Origin: Clostridium sp.
Lineage (GTDB): Bacteria > Bacillota > Clostridia > Clostridiales > Clostridiaceae
Length of the DNA: 42,531 nt
NCBI GenBank assembly: GCA_015058405.1
Contig: SVCL01000189.1
Span: forward strand, 1-42,531
Direction of reading: 5' to 3'
Part shown: one piece after another, positions 37,038-42,531 of the stretch
Position numbering within the stretch: the stretch's first letter is position 1
How the letters are laid out: each line of letters opens with the position of its first letter
Made by a program: the position numbers and the translations under genes
Notes under the pieces: generated by a model
What the model was told of the DNA's origin: nothing
The model's input: the letters and a program-made list of their open reading frames with translations, nothing else
The model's database searches: none

Positions 37038-37093
37038 AAAAAACCTTTATACTTATGTTAACTAAAAAGTTAAACAAAGTATAAAGGTTTTTT
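37038..37093. terminator. Bidirectional terminator after cheV
   Basis: AAAAACCTTTATACTT pairs with AAGTATAAAGGTTTTT (right arm about 37077-37092); an inner GTTAAC-type stem adds structure. It serves cheV and the convergent acyltransferase remnant. Confidence 0.85.
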
Positions 37094-37094
37094 A

Positions 37095-37964
37095 TTATTT
37101 ATTTCGTTTTTTATTAGATATGAAAGTTGTGATTAAGTCACTAAGTATAAATAAGATTACAGATATTATTAGTATAACTAAAGGACTGTATTCTTCAAGG
37201 CTTAAGAATAACATAGAAAATCCTAATAAAATCCAATGAGTGTAATATATTGTGTTAGTATTTTTGCTCCATCTAGTAAATGCTTTAGCTATATTTTCTG
37301 GAAGGAATTTTGTTATATAGAATATAATGCTTATCCATAATATTGCGAAAGATATAAGTATTATATTACCTATAATATCGTGATGGTAATATGTATCTTG
37401 GTACAATTCTCCAAAAGCTCCAAATTGAATATCATTAATATAAGCAAAAGTCCCAAATGGTATTAAAGTCATTAATGAGATTAAGAAACTATTTTTATAA
37501 AATTCATCTTTATTATTACATCTAATAAGAAGTTGTCCAAAGAAATAACCGGCTATAGGGAAGGAAATCCAAGTTAGAAATGGAAACCAAGAATATTCAG
37601 TAGTACCCCAGAATAATCCTAAGATCGAATTTAGTACTTCACTATCAGTTGATATATCTCTTACAAGTATATTTAAAGTTAAAAGTCATGCCCATATACC
37701 ATAAAGAGTCCCAGGCTTCGATTTTATAACTTGGATCATCTTGTAAAAAAGCAAGTATACTATATGGTATAAAATCTCTTATAAAGTTTAATGCATATGC
37801 AGATAAAAAGATAATACAACCTCTTTTTATTAAGGCATGAGAATTATTATTTCTTGAATATACTAACCCAACTCCAAGTAATAACATGAACTATAACCAT
37901 GAAAAGGATGGCTAATCCTTTGGCAATATCTAGTTCTTTTTGCCTACCTAAATTTACTTTTTCT
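37095..37964 (-). pseudogene. Membrane acyltransferase-family protein, broken
   Basis: Reading leftward from about 37964, [20 protein letters not shown] and ILFMVIVH form the typical N-terminus of a multi-helix acyltransferase, but its ATG is gone. The next stretch (MLLLGVGLVYSRN, from 37887) is in another frame, with a loop missing between. A further shift near 37690 leads to LFWGTTEYSWFPFLTWISFP and IAGYFFGQLL, and the C-terminal helices up to 37095. At least two frameshifts and one deletion are present. Intact homologues probably acylate surface sugars; the DUF1624 or acyltransferase-3 class cannot be separated here. Confidence 0.65.
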
Positions 37965-37965
37965 T

Positions 37966-38630
37966 TGTTAAATAATTTTGCAAAGTTATTAGCACATGCT
38001 CCATATACATTAAATCCTTGTTCAGCAGATGAAAATACAAGAAAGTTTGCTAAAGAAATGATGGAGGATGATTTAAGAAGAATGGAGTATTTACCTAATA
38101 ATTTATATAATTTTCATCATGGAAGTCATGTAAAGCAAGGTGTAGAAATTGGAATTAATTATATTGTGGACCTATTAAATGAAGTTATTAAACCAGAACA
38201 GACAACTAAAGTTTTATTAGAAACTATGTCTGGGAAAGGAACAGAAGTAGGTAGAACTTTTGAAGAAATAGCAGAAATTATTGATAAAGTTAAATTGAAA
38301 GATCATATAGGAGTATGTCTTGATACTTGTCATGTATATGATGCTGGATATGATATAGTAAATAATCTAGATGGTGTATTAGATGAATTTGATAGGATAA
38401 TAGGATTGGAAAAGTTATTTGCAATACATTTAAATGATAGTAAAAATCCATTTAATAGCCATAAAGACAGACATGAGACTATTGGAGAAGGGTCAATAGG
38501 AATAGATGCTATTGTTAACATAATTAATCATCCTAAGCTAAAACATTTACCATTTTATCTTGAAACTCCAAATGAGTTAGATGGTCATGCAAAAGAAATA
38601 GAATTATTAAAGTCAAAATATACTGAATAA
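37966..38630 (+). pseudogene. nfo: Endonuclease IV (AP endonuclease), 5' end deleted
   Basis: Sequence from [20 protein letters not shown] to the end at 38630 is a normal endonuclease IV C-terminal three quarters. Most metal ligands are visible: [40 protein letters not shown] and ETP. The first 65 or so residues, including the initial barrel strands and a DNA-contact loop, are missing. The frame upstream (from 37899) is antisense to the acyltransferase gene and not part of nfo. Unless a second copy exists elsewhere, the cell has lost one base-excision-repair nuclease. Confidence 0.8.
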
Positions 38631-38673
38631 AAAGCTGGAAATAGAAGTATTACTTCTATTTCCAGCTTTTTTT
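38631..38673 (+). terminator. Terminator after the nfo remnant
   Basis: A near-perfect stem of about 17 bp around 38650 (AAAGCTGGAAATAGAAG with its complement) is followed by TTTTTTT. Confidence 0.92.
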
Positions 38674-38773
38674 ATATAAGTATGTAGTTAAATATAATAA
38701 TAAAATAAAATCAAGGACTAATTTTTGATGATAATAGAATTTTATTGTAATATATCACAAAAATAATAATAAC

Positions 38774-38804
38774 TTGAACAAAATGATAAAAAATATGTTA
38801 GAAT
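38774..38804 (+). promoter_or_regulatory. Probable promoter of the amylase gene
   Basis: TTGAAC (38774-38779), a 19-base spacer and TAGAAT (38799-38804) preceded by TG, giving an extended -10. The spacer is long, so activity may rest on the extended -10. Confidence 0.5.
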
Positions 38805-38810
38805 ATTAAC

Positions 38811-38824
38811 GGAAAACGATTTCA
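38811..38824 (+). promoter_or_regulatory. cre site (CcpA operator) of the amylase gene
   Basis: GGAAAACGATTTCA matches TGWAANCGNTNWCA at every defined position but the first. It lies 6 bases after the -10 box, where CcpA would block transcription in the presence of preferred sugars. Confidence 0.75.
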
Positions 38825-38845
38825 AAGAAAAATGGGGGGATGATA

Positions 38846-41800
38846 ATGAATTATAAGAAGGTTAAGGGGATAATTGCTACAATGTTAGCTTTTATTACAT
38901 TAACTAGTACAAGCATTATAAATGCTAAAGCAAAAGTTGATTTAGATACTAATGAGGGTAAAGTCTTTAAAATAGAATCATCAGATAAAAAAAATAATAA
39001 TAAGAAGCCTTTTTCTTGGGATAATGCAACTGTTTATTTTGCATTAACAGATAGATTTAATAACGGAGATAAAAGCAATGATCATTCTTATGGACGTGGA
39101 TTAGACAGAAATGGAAATGTACGACCTGGTTATGAAGGAAACCCAGGAGTTTTTCAAGGTGGAGATTTAAAAGGATTGACTCAAAAAGTAAATGAAGGAT
39201 ATTTCACAGATTTGGGAGTTAATGCGATTTGGATTACTGCTCCATATGAGCAGGTTCATGGATTTACTTCAGGTAATTTTGGAGGTGGATCAGTAAGTGA
39301 ATCTAATGGAAGAGGATTTCCTTACTATGGTTATCATGGTTATTGGGCTTTAGATTATAGTAATGTAGATGCCAATATGGGAACAGCAGAAGACCTTAAA
39401 AATTTTGTTGATTCAGCTCATGCTAAAGGTATTCGTGTTGTAATGGATGTAGTATTAAATCATCTTGGTTATACTACTATGAAAGATTGTAGTGAATATG
39501 GCTTTGGTGGACTAGCTCAAGGTTGGGAAAATTATTATTATGGTTCTTATTCAAATCTCTTAGGTGGAGATGGAGAAGATGCCAAGTTCTATGATAAAAA
39601 TAGTTCAACTTGGGTTAATAAATGGTGGGGACCTGATTTTGTAAGAACATCAGCAGGTTATGCCGGATACCCTATAGCTCAAAAGGGAGATGGATACACT
39701 TGTTCGCTTTGTGGCTTACCAGATGTTAAAACTGAAAGTACTAAGGAGGTAGGAATTCCACCATTACTTGAAACTAAGTGGAAAAAAGAAGGAAGATATG
39801 ATAAGGAGGTAAATAGTCTAAATGAATTCTTTGCAAAGAGGAATCTGCCTAAAACTCCAAGAAATTATATTATAAAATGGTTAACTGATTATATTAGAGA
39901 ATATGGAATAGACGGATTTAGATGCGATACTGCGAAGGAAGTAGATAAAGAATCTTGGGGAGCTTTAAATAAGGAAGCTGATGTTGCTTTTGAAGAATAT
40001 AAAGCAAATAATCCAGATAAGGTTTTAGATAAAAATGCGGAATTTTGGAGCACAGGAGAACATTGGGGATTTGGTGTAGGTAAAGATGATTACTTTACAA
40101 CTGGTGGATTTAGTTCAATGATCAACTTTACTTTTAAAGATGCTAATTTGTCAAACATTAAAGGTAAATATGATGAATTAAGTAAAGTTAATGACGATAG
40201 TGGCTTTAATGTTCTAAGTTATCTTTCATCACATGATGATTTTCTTTATGACAGAAATAATTTAATAAATGGTGGTACTTGTTTATTGTTAGCACCAGGT
40301 GGTGTTCAAATATTCTATGGAGATGAATCTGCTAGACCATTAGCTTGGCAAGATTTATTTACTAGTGATTATATAGATCAACGTTATAGAAGTTTTATGA
40401 ATTGGGATGATCTTAAAAATCCAAATAGCAATGCATCAAAGGTTCATGCTCATTTTGCTAAGCTTGGAACATTTAGAAATAATCACTTAGCTGTTGGAGC
40501 TGGTAAGAATATTACTTTAGCAAGTAGCCCATATACTTTTGGTAGAACATATAGTAAAGATGGTGTTACTGATAAAGTTGTATGTGCAGTTGGAGTAAAA
40601 GGAACAGCTGATATAGATGTATCAGGGGTATTTAATGATGGTGCAAAGGTTAGAGATGCTTATACTGGAAACTATTCTGTAGTACGTAATGGAAAAGCTA
40701 CTTTCGCTGCAGATAACAATGGAGTAGTTTTAATAGAAAAAGGTGATAATAGTCCAGAGGTAGGGGTTAGCGTTACAAAGAAGAATTATTTTACTGACAG
40801 TTTAGATTTAGATTTATTTGTTACTGGAGTAGATAAAGGAACTTATAGTATTAATGGTGGTGTAGAAAAAGAATACGAAAATGGTGACACTATAACAATA
40901 GGTAAGGATGCTGCATTTGAAGAAACTACAAGTGTTACATTAAAAGCAGTAAACGAAGATGGAAAAGCTGAACAAACTTATAGTTTTACTAAAAAGAATC
41001 CAAATTTCTATACTAATGTATACTTTAAGAAGCCAAGCGATTGGGGTACTCCTAAGATATATGCATATAGTGATGAAAAACAATTATCAAAATGGCCAGG
41101 TGTTGAAATGGAGGACATAGGAGATGGAATTTATAAATTTACTTCACCTTTAGGATTCCATGATATGAAGGTTATTTTTACAGATGGTATTAGACAAACT
41201 CCTGGACAAGGTCAACCAGGAATGAGTATTGAGGATGCAGCTTCTGTAATATATGAAGATGGAGTTTGGCATGAATATGTTGAAGGACCTACAGCAACTA
41301 TTTCAAAACAAGGTGGTAAGTATATTGATTCACTTGAGTTGACTTTAGGATTTAATAAAGATTGTAAAGAAGCGTATTATAAAATTGATGATGGTGAATA
41401 TATTAAATATACAAATGGCCAAAAGATATTAATAGGTAAAGATAAAAATGTAGGTGATGAAACTAAGGTTACTTTAAAGGCAGTAGGCGAAAATGCTATA
41501 AGTGAAGTATCATATGAGTTTGTTAAGACTGATGTTAAAACATCTAAGGTTTATTGTAAAAAACCAACTGGATGGGGAAACTTAAAAATATATGTATATA
41601 ATGATGAAGTATCTCCAACTAAGGAATTGTCAAAGTGGCCAGGAGTAGATATGGTTAATGAAGGTGATGGTCTTTATAGTTATACTTTAGATAATTGGGA
41701 AGGCAATGCATATGTAATATTTACAGATGGTAGGAATCAAATTCCAGCTCAAAAACAAAAGGGGTATAAGGTTGAAGAAGGTAAAGTTATGATGTATAAG

Positions 41801-42382
41801 GATGGAAGCTTTACAGAAATTTCTGAAACTAAGAAACCTGTAGCATCAATTTCAAAAGAAAGTTGTACATTTATAGATACCTTAGATTTGGTTTTAGGAG
41901 CAAAAGATTATACAAAAGCAACTTATTCAATAGATGATGGAAAAGAAATAGACTATAAAGATGGAGATAAGATAACAATAGGTAAAGATGTGGCAGAAGG
42001 TAGTAAAGTTAAGGTTACACTAAGGGTTACTAATGATACAAAGGTAGATATTAAGAATTATGTTTATACAAAGGAAAAGAAGGTAGAAGAAAATACAATT
42101 ATTTATTTCGATAATGCAGATAATTGGATTAAACCAACAGTATATATATATAATGAAGTTAATGGTAGGGTAGAATCACTAGGTGGATGGCCTGGAAAAG
42201 CTATGACTTTAACTTCTCGTGGATTATATGCATTTATAGTACCTAAAGAATTTGAAAATGGTAAAGTAATATTTAGTGATAATGGTAAGAATCAAATACC
42301 ATCATTATGTAAAGAAGGTCTTAAGATTCAAAAGGGAAAGAGTATGTTATATGTAGATGGAGAATGGACAGCTATTAAATAA
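38846..42382 (+). CDS. Secreted multidomain alpha-amylase with three starch-binding modules
   Basis: The 1178-residue protein has a Sec signal peptide (KKVKGIIATMLAFITLTS, cleavage near INAKA). The GH13 barrel (about 50-550) has nucleophile D361 (GFRCDTAKE), acid E405 (STGEHWGFG) and D464 (LSSHDD). After the C domain, a pair of modules repeats three times: an Ig-like chitobiase-C-type domain (starts about 640, 817, 997) followed by a CBM25/26-like starch-binding domain with KWPG/GWPG and FTDG/FSDN motifs (starts about 725, 903, 1085). It degrades starch outside the cell; products could feed the cytoplasmic debranching enzymes at 12511-16418. ATG 38846 has GGGGGG 6 bases upstream; ATG 38840 abuts it. 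No LPxTG or S-layer anchor is seen. Confidence 0.93.
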   Translation: MNYKKVKGIIATMLAFITLTSTSIINAKAKVDLDTNEGKVFKIESSDKKNNNKKPFSWDNATVYFALTDRFNNGDKSNDHSYGRGLDRNGNVRPGYEGNPGVFQGGDLKGLTQKVNEGYFTDLGVNAIWITAPYEQVHGFTSGNFGGGSVSESNGRGFPYYGYHGYWALDYSNVDANMGTAEDLKNFVDSAHAKGIRVVMDVVLNHLGYTTMKDCSEYGFGGLAQGWENYYYGSYSNLLGGDGEDAKFYDKNSSTWVNKWWGPDFVRTSAGYAGYPIAQKGDGYTCSLCGLPDVKTESTKEVGIPPLLETKWKKEGRYDKEVNSLNEFFAKRNLPKTPRNYIIKWLTDYIREYGIDGFRCDTAKEVDKESWGALNKEADVAFEEYKANNPDKVLDKNAEFWSTGEHWGFGVGKDDYFTTGGFSSMINFTFKDANLSNIKGKYDELSKVNDDSGFNVLSYLSSHDDFLYDRNNLINGGTCLLLAPGGVQIFYGDESARPLAWQDLFTSDYIDQRYRSFMNWDDLKNPNSNASKVHAHFAKLGTFRNNHLAVGAGKNITLASSPYTFGRTYSKDGVTDKVVCAVGVKGTADIDVSGVFNDGAKVRDAYTGNYSVVRNGKATFAADNNGVVLIEKGDNSPEVGVSVTKKNYFTDSLDLDLFVTGVDKGTYSINGGVEKEYENGDTITIGKDAAFEETTSVTLKAVNEDGKAEQTYSFTKKNPNFYTNVYFKKPSDWGTPKIYAYSDEKQLSKWPGVEMEDIGDGIYKFTSPLGFHDMKVIFTDGIRQTPGQGQPGMSIEDAASVIYEDGVWHEYVEGPTATISKQGGKYIDSLELTLGFNKDCKEAYYKIDDGEYIKYTNGQKILIGKDKNVGDETKVTLKAVGENAISEVSYEFVKTDVKTSKVYCKKPTGWGNLKIYVYNDEVSPTKELSKWPGVDMVNEGDGLYSYTLDNWEGNAYVIFTDGRNQIPAQKQKGYKVEEGKVMMYKDGSFTEISETKKPVASISKESCTFIDTLDLVLGAKDYTKATYSIDDGKEIDYKDGDKITIGKDVAEGSKVKVTLRVTNDTKVDIKNYVYTKEKKVEENTIIYFDNADNWIKPTVYIYNEVNGRVESLGGWPGKAMTLTSRGLYAFIVPKEFENGKVIFSDNGKNQIPSLCKEGLKIQKGKSMLYVDGEWTAIK

Positions 42383-42391
42383 TATACCTAT

Positions 42392-42435
42392 AAAAGGGGC
42401 TGTCGCACTAAAAAATAGTGTGAAGCCCTTTTTCT
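42392..42435. mobile_element. Left end of an IS element, also a terminator-like hairpin
   Basis: AAAAGGGGCT (42392-42401) pairs with AGCCCTTTTT near 42424-42433, with a bulge, and an inner CACTA-AAAAA-TAGTG stem (42406-42420). GGGGCTGTCGCACTA is the kind of terminal inverted repeat found on IS1182-like elements, and a transposase start lies about 100 bases downstream. It starts 13 bases after the amylase stop codon and can end that transcript. Confidence 0.6.
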
Positions 42436-42447
42436 ATGAAAAAAATT

Positions 42448-42476
42448 AAATCCTAACCTCAAAGAAGTTAGGATTT
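42448..42476 (+). other. 10-bp hairpin upstream of the transposase start
   Basis: AAATCCTAAC (42448-42457) is the exact complement of 42467-42476, with a 9-base loop. Placed between the IS end and the transposase, it may block read-through transcription or translation from outside the element. Confidence 0.5.
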
Positions 42477-42492
42477 GTAGTAAAATATTTAC

Positions 42493-42531
42493 ATGAAAAA
42501 AACAAATATTTTACATAAGAATTATACAATT
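42493..42531 (+). CDS. IS1182-family transposase (N-terminus only)
   Basis: ATG 42493 opens a frame of 13 codons (MKKTNILHKNYTI) cut by the window edge. The 'NYT(I/M)NQ...LPLDLE' type of start is common in IS1182-like DDE transposases; only the first part is visible. The upstream inverted-repeat-like sequence at 42396 supports an IS. No good ribosome site is present, which is usual for transposases. Confidence 0.5.
   Translation, partial: MKKTNILHKNYTI

Noticed and set aside
37899..37965. N-terminus of nfo as given by the long plus-strand frame
   Set aside because: This part is antisense to the recognisable acyltransferase start ([13 protein letters not shown]) and bears no resemblance to endonuclease IV; the real remnant starts near 37966.

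Overview
The window is very AT-rich, with polyA/T-rich spacers, purine-rich Shine-Dalgarno sites, frequent TTG/GTG starts, a Gram-positive PolC, CcpA-type cre sites, LicT-type antitermination and CheV. This points to a low-GC Firmicute, most likely Clostridium sensu stricto; the species cannot be fixed from the sequence alone.

Layout. (1) 1-2410: debris. A possible insertion-sequence edge is followed by two frameshifted ABC-transporter genes, one of them joined to an ATPase fragment, and a broken GntP-type permease. (2) 2781-9420: an intact polyamine locus on the plus strand. It holds carboxy(nor)spermidine dehydrogenase and decarboxylase, then speD, an Orn/Lys/Arg decarboxylase, speE and speB. 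An operator-like pair of palindromes overlaps the promoter. The locus encodes two different chemistries for making spermidine from putrescine. (3) 9694-12390: a PilZ protein, a HAD phosphatase/mutase and a MATE exporter, each followed by a clear terminator. (4) 12511-16418: two intracellular alpha-glucan debranching enzymes. (5) 16464-16746: a non-coding region with strong secondary structure; part of it recurs at 33986-34095 with conserved flanks and compensating helix changes. (6) 16897-22499: a six-gene operon (TagB/F-like transferase, HisC-like PLP enzyme, LicC-like cytidylyltransferase, LicD, two SAM methyltransferases) that looks like a route to a cytidylyl-activated, possibly N-methylated phospho-amino-alcohol placed on a surface glycan. 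(7) 22726-26028: a beta-glucoside operon with promoter, cre and two RAT/terminator switches still readable, but licT and the PTS gene riddled with deletions; only the phospho-beta-glucosidase is intact. (8) 26378-30748: polC. (9) 30799-32831: a pyroglutamate-related minus-strand set in which only pcp is intact, abutting a truncated aroE. (10) 33015-37026: a flavodoxin/PNPOx fusion, a Cache chemoreceptor and CheV. (11) 37095-38630: an acyltransferase and an endonuclease IV gene, divergent, whose 5' ends have been lost to one deletion. (12) 38846-42382: a large secreted alpha-amylase with three repeated starch-binding modules under a cre site. An IS element begins at the right edge.

Two themes run through the window. 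Housekeeping, polyamine, glucan and surface-decoration genes are intact. About ten genes, mostly for nutrient uptake and catabolism, are broken, mainly by clean internal or junctional deletions and single-base shifts. This is the signature of a genome losing accessory metabolism through a deletion bias. Candidates for something undescribed are the paired structured intergenic element, the surface-decoration operon and the doubled spermidine pathway.
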